The notes beneath the pieces are model-generated. The model made no database searches. It saw nothing but the letters and a program-made list of their open reading frames with translations, and had not been told where the DNA came from. From the NCBI GenBank assembly GCA_012034595.1, contig JAAUPE010000061.1, positions 1-38,514 of the forward strand: a stretch of 38,514 nt of DNA, given 5' to 3'. The position numbers and the translations under genes are program-made. Shown piece by piece: positions 19,588 to 27,532 of this stretch. The first letter of the stretch is position 1. Each line of letters begins with the position of its first letter. Source of the DNA: Calothrix sp. CSU_2_0 (GTDB taxonomy: Bacteria > Cyanobacteriota > Cyanobacteriia > Cyanobacteriales > Nostocaceae).

Positions 19588-19811
19588 TTGTCAAAACCCA
19601 ATCGCTGCTTAACCTCTTCCCAAGTTGAACCTTGTTGTGGTTTTTGACGATGCAATTCTAAACGTCTATCTAATTCTTGTTTTTGACTTTCACTTAAGGG
19701 AAATTCCGAAGCATCAGATTCGAGCAAAATACTATCCCATAAATCCTCAGCTAGTTGTATACGTTCAGATACACTTAATTCGGAAATATCAACCTTTAAT
19801 ATAGGGTGCAT
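19584..19811 (-). CDS. addiction-module antitoxin (TIGR02574-type)
   Basis: A 75-residue helical protein with DISELSVSERIQLAEDLWDS and a C-terminal EEVKQRLGFDK, the pattern of the 'putative addiction module component' family that pairs with RelE/ParE toxins. It is followed with a four-base overlap by such a toxin, and presumably neutralises it and may autoregulate. Confidence 0.85.
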   Translation of the reverse strand: MHPILKVDISELSVSERIQLAEDLWDSILLESDASEFPLSESQKQELDRRLELHRQKPQQGSTWEEVKQRLGFDK

Positions 19812-19885
19812 GGTTATTTGTTTAGAAATTGACTATTGTTTATAATTTTAAGTTAATGGACTTGTTGACGACGCTGTTGTAATTT

Positions 19886-20094
19886 TTACTTTAACTGACT
19901 AAAAACGACTTCTCCATCTACAGTTTCCCCATGTTCAGCAGCTTCAACCCCTCAAACCTACCTTGATAAATCCTTTCTCTTTCCTCCAACAGCTTAATAC
20001 CTGCAATAATCACTTCCTCAGTCGAAGCATACTTACCATTTGCTACTTGATTTTGGATAAATTGCTCTAATTCAGGAGTTAAGTAAATACTCAT
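19886..20094 (-). pseudogene. ParD-family antitoxin, frameshifted, partner missing
   Basis: From the ATG at 20094 the frame reads MSIYLTPELEQFIQNQVANG, KYASTEEVIIAGIKLLEERE, RIYQGRFEGL. This is a ribbon-helix-helix ParD/CopG antitoxin N-terminus of good quality. It then shifts and stops at 19918. Adding one base near 19944 restores EAAEHGETVDGEVVFSQLK and extends to 19886. ParE normally follows directly, but the next gene is an antitoxin of another family. So this is an orphan, either a remnant or a stand-alone regulator. Confidence 0.65.
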
Positions 20095-20154
20095 AAGTAA
20101 TTTAACTAAATTATTTTTCTATATTCTCATTATGAAGCGGTATAGTTAGGCGAA

Positions 20155-20428
20155 GCTTGTAACGACAGATAGCTTATTTTACTGGGTTTGTTAGAAAGTG
20201 CGATATGCCTTTGGCATTAAGCTCCGCTTATCGCGTTAATTTGTTAATATTTAAGATATTGCGATTGCTTCCTTCGTCGCAATGACAGTTATGGATTTTC
20301 ATGGTGGTGGTTTGGAAGTGCGATCGCTTACTTCGTCGCAATGACAGATAGGGTTGGTTTGGAAGTGCGATCGCTTCGTTAGTCGCAATGAGAGATGGGG
20401 TTGGTTTGGAAGTGCGATCGCCATAAGT
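20155..20428. repeat. dispersed repeat block with four GGTTTGGAAGTGCGATCGC units
   Basis: After a GATATGCCTTTGGCATTAAG module, the unit TTGGAAGTGCGATCGC recurs three times, joined by CTTCGTCGCAATGACAGATAG. One HIP1 octamer falls in each unit. It fills the 340-base gap before the DUF5615 gene. Confidence 0.75.
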
Positions 20429-20434
20429 TACCAT

Positions 20435-20776
20435 TCAAGTAACTGGACGTACCAGACGAATTAGCTTCCCTTGTAATGATTGTTCTGCTGTTACAGCGTC
20501 ATTTATCCGTGCTGCAAACTGCTCCCAATTGCGATTGTTGGTACAAGCAATAATGCCGAAATGCTTATCATCACGACGATGCAAACGGATAAAATCATCT
20601 CTGTTGATAGTTAATATTGCCCGTTCTTGGCTAATAGCATATACTAGCACTTCGTTATCAGGTATACCTTGGTCTGCTTTACCTGCTTCTTGAACTGTCA
20701 AAACATCATGCCCAAAATTACGTAAATGCTCTACAACAGGAAACGGAAATTGCTCGTCTGCGTAAAAACGTCCCAT
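20435..20776 (-). CDS. DUF5615 PIN-like toxin
   Basis: This 113-residue protein has the DUF5615 (Mut7-C/PIN-like) pattern: an N-terminal FYADEQFPFPVVEHLRNFGH with the first acidic residues, then AGKADQGIPDNEVL, and ILTINRDDFIRLHR with two more Asp. That arrangement suggests a metal-dependent nuclease. I prefer the ATG at 20776 over the upstream TTG. It starts 3 bases after the stop of the DUF433 gene, forming the DUF433/DUF5615 pair that is widespread in cyanobacteria and predicted to be toxin-antitoxin. Confidence 0.85.
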   Translation of the reverse strand: MGRFYADEQFPFPVVEHLRNFGHDVLTVQEAGKADQGIPDNEVLVYAISQERAILTINRDDFIRLHRRDDKHFGIIACTNNRNWEQFAARINDAVTAEQSLQGKLIRLVRPVT

Positions 20777-20779
20777 CAA

Positions 20780-21106
20780 CTAGGCTACCTCATTACGCTC
20801 GATTGCTAATTCGATTTCATCGGGATGAGCTTTTGCATACATCCAAGCATTCGCTAAATCTGTAGCAGTAATAGTTGGATAGCTGATTAAAAGGTCAGAA
20901 TCACTATATCCCAGACGTTGAGCTTCCACAAGCACCCAAACTGGAATACGAGTTTTTGTAATCCGTGCTTCTCCACCACAAACTCTAGGTGTTTTCTCAA
21001 TTCCTTGCCAATTGCTACCCAAGCTTTGAGCAAGTAACTGTATTACTTGTACTTTTTCATTGGGATTGAGGGCAAGAAGTTGTTGCTCTAATTCTTTGAG
21101 TGTCAC
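20780..21106 (-). CDS. DUF433-type antitoxin
   Basis: This 108-residue protein has a DUF433 winged-helix-like domain in its second half: TPRVCGGEARITKTRIPVWV, then LGYSDSDLLISYPTITATDL, a predicted DNA-binding region. The first ~40 residues are a helical arm (MTLKELEQQLLALNPNEKVQ). It is upstream of and nearly abutting the DUF5615 toxin, so it is the likely antitoxin and autoregulator. Confidence 0.83.
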   Translation of the reverse strand: MTLKELEQQLLALNPNEKVQVIQLLAQSLGSNWQGIEKTPRVCGGEARITKTRIPVWVLVEAQRLGYSDSDLLISYPTITATDLANAWMYAKAHPDEIELAIERNEVA

Positions 21107-21159
21107 AAATCAAAATACCTTACTATTTTGCCAAGCTACTTTCCATATTCTCATTATAG

Positions 21160-21395
21160 AGGTGTGCGAAGCTTGCGCGACGTAAGTGCGATCGCTTCAT
21201 TGTTTGAGTACCTATCTATGTCATGTTGTAGCTTGCTTCCCGTAGGGTATGCAGCGTAGCGGAATGTATGCGAATCCTTCCCATAGGATAACATCTCAGT
21301 ACTTGGCTGAAACCATTGATTCTACCCTGGGGGTAGACACGGAGTGGCTTCTGTAAGTACGCTAAAAGCTACAGAATGACAAATTATACCTTCTC
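21160..21395. repeat. dispersed repeat block, inverted copy of 16304-16344
   Basis: GGTGTGCGAAGCTTGCGCGA and GTAGGGTATGCAGCGTAGCG modules are followed by a 41-base block at 21322-21362. That block is the reverse complement of 16304-16344 with one difference. No gene is visible in the 340 bases between the TA pair and the hydroxylase. Confidence 0.75.
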
Positions 21396-21450
21396 CGACT
21401 TTTCAAACATCCTCTTAGATTACGATGAAACATGGAGTCGTCTCTAGTTG

Positions 21451-22710
21451 TCAATGTTCGGCTATTTTTGGTGTTTTTCCTAATAATCCAATCATTAATT
21501 TTAACGAAAATACCTTCACTAAAGGTACATATTTCATCGCTAATAAACCTAAACGACGCACAATCACAATTGGCAGGAAACTATTAGAAAAAACTCTATC
21601 TAATATATCAGTGAAACCTAAAATAATAATATTTTCAAACTTACGCCAATGTTCGTATTTCTTCAAAACTTTAATATCACCAATATCCTTACCAGCTTGG
21701 TGTGCTTCTTGAATAACCTGCGCTAATGCAGCAACATCACGAATTCCTAAATTTAAACCTTGTCCCCCAACTGGATGACAGTTATGGGCAGCATCACCAA
21801 CCAATGCCAGTCGATTTAAAACATATTTATGACTTTGCATTAATTGCACTGGAAAAACAAATCTATCACCCAACAATTCGAGTTTTCCCATTTGCGAACC
21901 ATAGCGCTTGCTTAACTCCTGCAAAAACCCCTCATCATCCAATTCGCATAAAGCCTTTGCTTCCTCATGGGGTGCAGTCCAAACTATCCGACAACGGTTT
22001 TTAGGTAATGGTAAAATCGCAAAAGGACCACTTGCTTGAAACTTTTCATAAGCAGTTTGATTATGTGATTTTTCAGGCTTGACAAAAGCGACAATACATG
22101 ACTGCCAATATTTCCAACCACTAGTACCAATACCTGCTGCTTGACGAATGCGCGATCGCGAACCATCAGCTGCCACAACTAATTTACTGCGAATTGTTCT
22201 TGTTTCTCCGGCAACTTTGATTGTGGTGACAGCAGCATCGCTTTGATACTGGGTTTCCACGACTTCCGCAGGGCAAAGCACAGTCACATTCGTGCAATTT
22301 TTGACAAACTCCTGTAGCGGATACAAAAGCGCTTGATGTTCGGCAACATAACCCAAATCATCTTTACCAATATCCTCAGTCCGAAATTCCACTACATTCG
22401 GATAATCACCATCGGACAAACTAACTCGTCGATATGTCTCAATATTGGGCAAAATCTTGTCCCAAACTCCAATTCCTTTGTAAATCAAAGCAGACAGCAT
22501 ATGTACCGCATAAGCTTGTCCTTTCATCACTGCTGCTGATTCTAACCGAGCTTCGATTAGCAAAATGTTCAACCCCGAATCCTGCAATGCACTTGCGAGG
22601 GTTAAACCAACAATTCCACCACCAACAATGACCAAATCATAATCGTAACTGTGATGATTTGTCCTAATTTGGGTAGTGTTTAGAGTTTGAGGTGATATTA
22701 CTTGCGCCAT
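21451..22710 (-). CDS. FAD-dependent hydroxylase, UbiH/UbiF/COQ6 family
   Basis: This 419-residue flavoprotein monooxygenase has the N-terminal dinucleotide motif DLVIVGGGIVGLTLASAL (about residues 26-43), the central VVAADGSRSRIRQAAG motif and the FAD-ribose motif LVGDAAHNCHPVGGQGLNLG (about residue 325). These are the three family marks. In proteobacteria relatives hydroxylate the ubiquinone ring. Cyanobacteria make plastoquinone, so the substrate may be a quinone precursor, but this is inference. The start is the ATG at 22708-22710. It is monocistronic. Confidence 0.9.
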   Translation of the reverse strand: MAQVISPQTLNTTQIRTNHHSYDYDLVIVGGGIVGLTLASALQDSGLNILLIEARLESAAVMKGQAYAVHMLSALIYKGIGVWDKILPNIETYRRVSLSDGDYPNVVEFRTEDIGKDDLGYVAEHQALLYPLQEFVKNCTNVTVLCPAEVVETQYQSDAAVTTIKVAGETRTIRSKLVVAADGSRSRIRQAAGIGTSGWKYWQSCIVAFVKPEKSHNQTAYEKFQASGPFAILPLPKNRCRIVWTAPHEEAKALCELDDEGFLQELSKRYGSQMGKLELLGDRFVFPVQLMQSHKYVLNRLALVGDAAHNCHPVGGQGLNLGIRDVAALAQVIQEAHQAGKDIGDIKVLKKYEHWRKFENIIILGFTDILDRVFSNSFLPIVIVRRLGLLAMKYVPLVKVFSLKLMIGLLGKTPKIAEH

Positions 22711-22836
22711 TGTTAAGACAAATTACAACGTTTTCTTTTATTTTGACGCAAACTAGGGGTTTTGGGCAATGGGAAGGAATGAGAGAATATTTAATAGACA
22801 AACCAACTAATAAGTACCTGGACAAAAATATTTACA

Positions 22837-22879
22837 GTCATTGCGTACTCCGAAGTCCAGAAGCAAGCTACGCAATGAC
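22837..22879. repeat. GTCATTGCGTA hairpin
   Basis: An 11-base perfect stem, GTCATTGCGTA / TACGCAATGAC, with a 21-base loop. It is a short member of the CATTGCG repeat family found across this accessory region. It lies between the hydroxylase promoter side and the 3' end of the small secreted protein gene. Confidence 0.6.
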
Positions 22880-22906
22880 ATTGTGTAATTAATTCTGTCT
22901 GTTTAC

Positions 22907-23200
22907 TTATAAAACCTTGATGCAGCCATTTTTGATTTCAACTTTGGAATCATCTTTGACTTCGACTTTTCCACAAGATGTCTCAATAACAGCATTTTTG
23001 CCGCTACCTTGTATGGTTGCCGCTCCAGTTGTGCGACCATTGAATGTGACTTCTTTACTTGAGCCATCCATCTGAACTTTCATCACATGCTTTTCCGAGT
23101 CCTTATTCTCGTATTTGATATAAACAGCAGCCAAAGAAGGACTGGAAAATAAAAGTGTGGGCATAGTAGCAAGTATTACAAGAAGAAGTGCTTTTTTCAT
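22907..23200 (-). CDS. small secreted protein of unknown function
   Basis: A 97-residue protein with a clear Sec signal peptide: MKK, a hydrophobic core LLLVILATMPTLLF, and a probable cleavage after SLAA (about residue 25). The mature part of about 72 residues is rich in Lys, Val and Gly with alternating hydrophobic residues, suggesting a small beta-sandwich. It contains two cysteines (ETSCGKVEVK and KNGCIKVL) that could form a disulfide. I do not recognise the family. Confidence 0.7.
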   Translation of the reverse strand: MKKALLLVILATMPTLLFSSPSLAAVYIKYENKDSEKHVMKVQMDGSSKEVTFNGRTTGAATIQGSGKNAVIETSCGKVEVKDDSKVEIKNGCIKVL

Positions 23201-23258
23201 TGTTGTTATTGAAGAAGTCTTAAAAAATTGCTCGCATTATAGTTGATTTAAAGGAACT

Positions 23259-23570
23259 TTAACCGCAGTATAGATAATTAGAATTTACCCATCCTTTCAA
23301 TCCATTAATTCGACTATTTGGACCATATAGAACCTGCACATAAGCCCAATTTCCCTGCCATCGGATAGGACGAACTTCATTACCATTGTCCAATCCTGCT
23401 CTAGATTTTCCATTCGGCTTAAAACGCAGTGCTAACTGCCCGGTTTCAATTCCCGTCACAGTACAAACACCTTGAGCGCTGACAGGTGGTGTTTGCAGAA
23501 ATAATCCAGGTGCGATCGCTAAAGTTATTGCAGCACCAAAAAATGCAATCTTTTTCGAGGTGTTATTCAT
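23259..23570 (-). CDS. secreted SH3-like domain protein
   Basis: A 103-residue protein with a signal peptide (IAFFGAAITLAIAPGLFL, likely cut near VSAQG). A compact SH3b-like module follows: GQLALRFKPNGKSRAGLDNG, then VRPIRWQGNWAYVQV and LKGWVNSNYLYCG. The GWVNS.YL end is typical of bacterial SH3 domains. Two cysteines (VCTVTG and the last-but-one residue) may pair. It is probably periplasmic, perhaps cell-wall associated. It lies 58 bases upstream of the other small secreted gene on the same strand, so the two may be co-transcribed. Confidence 0.78.
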   Translation of the reverse strand: MNNTSKKIAFFGAAITLAIAPGLFLQTPPVSAQGVCTVTGIETGQLALRFKPNGKSRAGLDNGNEVRPIRWQGNWAYVQVLYGPNSRINGLKGWVNSNYLYCG

Positions 23571-23617
23571 GGTAGATGGAAAGTTTTTGATTTATAAGTT
23601 TTTGCAAAGGCTTTTTA

Positions 23618-23661
23618 ATCGATTCAATCCATCAATTTTGCACTTGCTTGATTGAATCGAT
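23618..23661. repeat. 12-bp inverted repeat ATCGATTCAATC
   Basis: A perfect 12-base stem, ATCGATTCAATC / GATTGAATCGAT, around a 20-base loop, in the gap between two minus-strand genes. It could be a transcription hairpin or an operator for the downstream SH3 gene. Confidence 0.5.
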
Positions 23662-23796
23662 ATTTCTGTTTTACTTCTGAAAAATAATAATAAACCTGAG
23701 TGTTTATACGTAAATAATCTAATTTATTTTAACTGGATGATTAAATCCTCAGATAATATAGTGGAAAATTTGCACCTATTTTTAATGATTGCAAAT

Positions 23797-24111
23797 TTAT
23801 CCTGCTCGTAAACGCGAACCATTGGGATTAATAGCTTCCTCATCTTTTCGTGTGGGATAGTAAACTTTCTTTGCATCTAACTGATAAAAAAGCAAACCAT
23901 GAATTCCTTGAACTTCAGCTTTAGAAATGCGACGCAACCAAATATTTTTAAAAGCTAACTTCAGACTTTCCTCGTCTTCACGATTGTATACTTCATCAAT
24001 AAAAGCGATGTCCTGTCCCGGTGCAAAAATCAACGCAAATTCTGTTTCTGTAGCTGCGAATATATCATAAACGCAATTTTCTGCCGCATCAATTACTTGA
24101 ATATTTTTCAT
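23797..24111 (-). CDS. conserved hypothetical protein
   Basis: A 104-residue soluble protein with no signal peptide: MKNIQVIDAAENCVYDIFAA at the start, a central acidic stretch (EVYNREDEES), then IWLRRISKAEVQGIHGLLFY and YYPTRKDEEA. It resembles short conserved cyanobacterial proteins without known function, in which the GIHG.LFYQLD..K.YYPT segment is the most conserved. It ends in AGG-type basic residues. I see no catalytic motif. Confidence 0.7.
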   Translation of the reverse strand: MKNIQVIDAAENCVYDIFAATETEFALIFAPGQDIAFIDEVYNREDEESLKLAFKNIWLRRISKAEVQGIHGLLFYQLDAKKVYYPTRKDEEAINPNGSRLRAG

Positions 24112-24210
24112 AGTTTATGCTGTAAGCATCTGTTTCTCAGAGTTAGGTGATGCTGGTTCAAAATGCAACATCATACATTGCTCTAAATGCGATCGTATAT
24201 TTTCTTTAAA

Positions 24211-24590
24211 TCAATGAGAATGGCAAATTTCCCTGAAAGTTAAATTGATTCTTGGTTGAACCTTCTTTGATGTTTTTGGTACTTGATGCTGTCAAAAATG
24301 TTATGTTTCACCTGCCATCAAAAGAAAACTACCATCCGTTAACTCAATTTCAGTTTTCAAATCTTTATTTTGCTTGTGTCTAAACATAAATCTAGGACTT
24401 ACGCAATAACTACGCATTTACTTCATTGCGAGGTAAGGTAGACGAGCGAAGCGAGACTTCTCGGAGAGTAGCAATCTCAAAGTCTTGTTTTCCCATGACG
24501 ATTGCGTAAGTCTTGAAATCTTCTTGTTCCACCAAAGCTAATAGAAGCAATTACAGGATTCTTTCCTAATATTGACCTGCGAATCTGCGA
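24211..24590 (-). pseudogene. alkB-like 2-oxoglutarate/Fe(II) dioxygenase remnant, split by MITE-like element
   Basis: The minus strand reads LGKNPVIASISFGGTRRF (to about 24516) and, beyond a 122-base insertion, MFRHKQNKDLKTEIELTDG then SFLLMAGET*HF*QHQVPKT and VQPRINLTFRE, ending at TGA 24211-24213. These are the C-terminal blocks of AlkB-family DNA dioxygenases. Two in-frame stops sit where Gln (CAA to TAA) and Trp (TGG to TGA) are expected. The N-terminal half is not recognisable upstream. Removing the element and one copy of the target duplication rejoins the reading frame exactly. It is a true pseudogene, inactivated by substitutions and an insertion. Confidence 0.8.
24394..24515. mobile_element. 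122-bp MITE-like element inside alkB remnant
   Basis: Terminal inverted repeats GGACTTACGCAA / TTGCGTAAGTC (24395-24406 and 24502-24512) bound the element. AAATCT is duplicated directly on each side (24388-24393 and 24516-24521), a 6-base target duplication. It has no coding capacity. The interior holds a CATTGCGAGG and GAGCGAAGCGAGACTTCTCG palindrome. It was presumably moved by a transposase from elsewhere. Confidence 0.75.
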
Positions 24591-24789
24591 CAATTTTACC
24601 AATCGTACAAAGGTATTTTTTATTTTGAAAATATGTATTGTGAAATTGTGAAATTTTGCAGTTTTCGGTTCAATCTGTAAGGGAGTAGTTTCCCCATGCT
24701 TGACTATAATTTCACCCAAATGAGAAATACTATATAGTCGCTACAGAAATTTTATTTTTGATTTTATAAACAGGTTTTTAGAAGAATGG

Positions 24790-25113
24790 TTAAAGTAGAT
24801 TTGTGACAGCAGTGGAGAATTTTTCATAAGTCGCGACTCCAACGATGGTTTCCATCAAGTTTCCGTCTTTATAAATCATTACTGCTGGAATACTACGAAT
24901 ACCCAATCTTTTTGCCAGGGTTTTACTTTGGTCAAGGTCTATTTTAGCGACTTTGATGCGACCTGCATATTCTTCAGCTAATTTATCCATCAATGGAGCA
25001 ATCATCTTGCAAGGACCACACCAAGTTGCTGTAAAGTCAAACACAAGCAGTCCACTGTCAGGTGTCAATAGTGAGTCAAATTCTTCTTCTTGAATATATT
25101 CAACTGTTTGCAT
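24790..25113 (-). CDS. trxA: thioredoxin
   Basis: A 107-residue thioredoxin, a cytoplasmic dithiol reductant. The active site is FTATWCGPCKMIAPL (Cys32 and Cys35), with KIDLD in the central strand and the cis-proline loop IRSIPAVMIYKDG. The length is exactly that of a single thioredoxin domain. The N-terminus (MQTVEYIQEEEFDSLL) is more acidic than that of typical TrxA, so this may be one of several paralogues. The ATG at 25113 is the natural start. Confidence 0.93.
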   Translation of the reverse strand: MQTVEYIQEEEFDSLLTPDSGLLVFDFTATWCGPCKMIAPLMDKLAEEYAGRIKVAKIDLDQSKTLAKRLGIRSIPAVMIYKDGNLMETIVGVATYEKFSTAVTNLL

Positions 25114-25430
25114 GAGATATTCCCGTTATTTTTTATTGATGTTGATATTGATTTTTGTTGTTGATTCAGACAAAATTTAGTACGAAGCTTCTGATTGATA
25201 GTTTTTAATTATGCAATTAGGCGTTGCCGAATTTATGCGTGAATCTCAAGCCAAAACACTATATGTGGTGTGAATATTTCATTAACCCCACAAACCTCAA
25301 TCATCTTATCATTTATGTGAGTCTGTATAATCGTGAAAACTTGGAATTGCGATAACTAGCTCCTCCGGAGCGGCTTCGCCAACGTTGAGCTTCCCATGTT
25401 CGAGAGTGCCAAAATCAAGAAAGTTAATCT
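25114..25430. other. intergenic region between trxA and the RelE toxin gene
   Basis: About 320 bases without a gene. It contains a GCTCCTCCGGAGCGGCTTCG palindromic fragment near 25360 of the dispersed repeat type, and AT-rich DNA upstream of trxA that should hold its promoter. Nothing else is recognisable. Confidence 0.4.
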
Positions 25431-25715
25431 TTAATAAACTTCATCATGACTGCCAATATCAATAAGTACAATTAATTCTTCTTTAGTTTCGCTATCTTCC
25501 TCAAATTTATAAATAATTCGGCAATCGTACTCAACAGAACAAGACCACAAACCATCTAATTGACCCTTCAGTTTATGAGATTTCAACGATGGTATAAAAG
25601 GGTCATTGGCAAGAAGTTCTAAAATATTGAATATTTTATCTTCTAAATTTGGATTTTTGCTAATTATTTTTTTGAAAGATTTTTTAAAACTTGCACCCCA
25701 AACTAGAGTTTTCAT
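25431..25715 (-). CDS. RelE/YafQ-family mRNA interferase toxin
   Basis: A 94-residue RelE-superfamily toxin: FKKSFKKIISKNPNLEDKIF, HKLKGQLDGLWSCSVEYDCR, IIYKF and LIVLIDIGSHDEVY. The SHKL.G.L.G..S..V..D.R core and the final IGSHDEVY are characteristic of YafQ/RelE-like ribosome-dependent mRNA endonucleases, where the terminal His helps in catalysis. Its start overlaps the antitoxin gene by four bases, so translation is coupled. It is intact. Confidence 0.88.
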   Translation of the reverse strand: MKTLVWGASFKKSFKKIISKNPNLEDKIFNILELLANDPFIPSLKSHKLKGQLDGLWSCSVEYDCRIIYKFEEDSETKEELIVLIDIGSHDEVY

Positions 25716-25939
25716 TCTTCATTGTCATCTAATAAATCGGCTTTTAAGTCAGCAACTGTTCCCCTTTTTGCCGTACCTAGTTTTAAAGCATTTAAAGTAT
25801 TAGTCGCATTTAGCGCAATCTCTGCACGTCTTTTTTCGATACGTCTTTTCTTAATTAACTCAAATAACATATCTTGTTCTTCTTCTGATAATTCTTCTAC
25901 ACAATCAATTACTGCTTGAAAGTTTAAATTATTACTCAT
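25712..25939 (-). CDS. antitoxin of the RelE/YafQ pair
   Basis: From the ATG at 25939, about 75 residues: MSNNLNFQAVIDCVEELSEE, EQDMLFELIKKRRIEKRRAE, then an acidic tail ADLKADLLDDNEE. Helical and charged, it fits small antitoxins placed before RelE-type toxins. The open frame upstream to 25972 is possible but lacks support. It overlaps the toxin by four bases. The 35-base HIP1 array lies directly upstream and may bear on its promoter. Confidence 0.78.
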   Translation of the reverse strand: MSNNLNFQAVIDCVEELSEEEQDMLFELIKKRRIEKRRAEIALNATNTLNALKLGTAKRGTVADLKADLLDDNEE

Positions 25940-26008
25940 GCTCAAAATCTGGGTATGACTGGTAATTTCCACTCAATATAATATTCCTTACATTATATCG
26001 TGATGACT

Positions 26009-26250
26009 TGCGATCGCACTTCCCAAAACCTCTTCAAACTAAATGCGATCGCACTTCCCAAAACCTCTTCAAACTAAATGCGATCGCACTCTCCAAAAAC
26101 CCTTCAAACCAAATGCGATCGCACTTCACAAAAACTATTCAAACTAAACGCGATCGCATAACTCGACAAATCCACAAAAAGCGATCGCAATTCACAAAAA
26201 CCCTTCAAACTAAATGCGATCACAATTCCAAAAATCTTTCAAATCTAATG
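26009..26250. repeat. tandem array of 35-bp HIP1-containing repeats
   Basis: Seven units begin at 26009, 26044, 26079, 26114, 26149, 26180 and 26215. All but one step is exactly 35 bases (the other is 31). Each starts with (T)GCGATCGCA, then CTTCCCAAAACC, then TCTTCAAACTAAA, with a few substitutions. The last unit has lost the HIP1 core (GCGATCAC). The array fills the gap between the WD40 gene stop and the antitoxin start. Confidence 0.92.
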
Positions 26251-26259
26251 CATTTGTAC

Positions 26260-27440
26260 TTACTTCGGTACGCCTTCAAATTTGTTAACATTATCACAAA
26301 GACTCCTATCTTCCCGGTTGATATTAGGATTACTCTTTAAATAATCCTTGAGTAAATCGCAAGCACGCCATAACAGATGCTCTCGATTCAAATTTGATGT
26401 ATTAAAATTTACATATTGCAAAATCACAGTTTTATCGTCACCTGCTGAAGCAATAGTCTTACCATCTGGGCTAAAACTTACACTTCTGACTTTATTGTCA
26501 TGTTCCTTAAAAGTATAAAATAGATTACTATTCCTACCATCAATATTCCAAAATTTTACTGTTTTATCCTCACTTGCAGAAACTAACATACTACTATCTG
26601 GGCTAAAGCTTATACTTCTAACACTTGCACGATGACCTTTTAAAGTTTTGAGTAAAGTGCCATCAATATTCCAAAGCTTTACAGTTGTATCAGAACTAGC
26701 AGAAGCTATTGTTTTCCCGTCTGGACTGATGCTTACGGCTAAAACCATATCATTATGCCCCATCAAAGTTTTGAGCAAAGTGCCACCAATATTCCAAAGT
26801 TTTACTGTTTTATCATCACTTGCAGAAACTACAGTGTTTCCATCTGGGCTAAACCCAACGCTATTAACTGCATCCTTATGTCCCATAAGTGTCCTTATGG
26901 GAGTTCCATCACTTTCCCATAACCTTAGAGTAGTATCACCACTAGCCGAGGCAATAATCTTGCCGTCAGGGTTAAAACTTACATCATAGACCCAAGCTTT
27001 ATGACCACTTAAAGTTTTACGCAAAGTGCTGTCAAGATTCCAAAGCTTAACTGTTTTATCCTCACCACCAGAAGCTAAAGTTCTACCATCAGGACTAAAA
27101 CTTAGACTACGAATCAATTTACCGCGTATAAATTTGTGCATATTACTGTCTTTCCACAGAGTAGTAACACTGTCATCACTAGCCGAGGCAATGGTCTGAC
27201 CATCTGGACTAAAAATTACTTTCCTTACCCACCCTTTGTGTGGAAGTACCTTGCGAATATTGCTGTCAGTAGCCCAAAGTCTTACTGTTTTATCCTCGCC
27301 AGCCGAAGCCACCATATGAGCATCTGGACTAAAACTTACAGCCCTAACAACTTCATGATGTCCGTTCAGAGTTTTAATCAAAGTTCCATTATCACGCTCC
27401 CAAATTTTTACTGTAGTGTCATTACTAACTGAGGCAATTT
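26260..27440 (-). CDS. WD40-repeat C-terminal half of split AAA-WD40 protein
   Basis: This is the second half of the gene that begins at 29767. It holds eight WD40 units with the [18 protein letters not shown] pattern, plus a non-repeat tail (EHLLWRACDLLKDYL, then DNVNKFEGVPK). With the six units in the upstream half and the gap there are 14, enough for two seven-bladed propellers. The first in-frame start codon as read is at 27381, but the frame is open and WD40-like to about 27440, so I doubt it is a separate gene. The propellers would bind the ligand or partner that triggers the ATPase. Confidence 0.75.
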
Positions 27441-27532
27441 TTTACCATCCCCACTAAAGGCTACATCCCAAATTTTCGCCGCTATGCCCATTAAAAGTTT
27501 GAGTATATCACCACTAATACTCAAAACTTTTA

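Noticed and set aside
24477-24719. 80-residue minus-strand ORF as an independent gene
   Set aside because: Its useful part (LGKNPVIASISFGGTRRF) is an AlkB fragment and its end reads into the MITE terminal repeat.
26009-26250. Possible CRISPR array
   Set aside because: The 35-base period is repeat throughout, with no unique spacers between conserved repeats. It is a tandem HIP1 array.
26008-26340. 110-residue plus-strand ORF with repeated SHFPKPLQTKCDR-like units
   Set aside because: It is only the translation of the 35-base DNA repeats running into the antisense of the WD40 gene.
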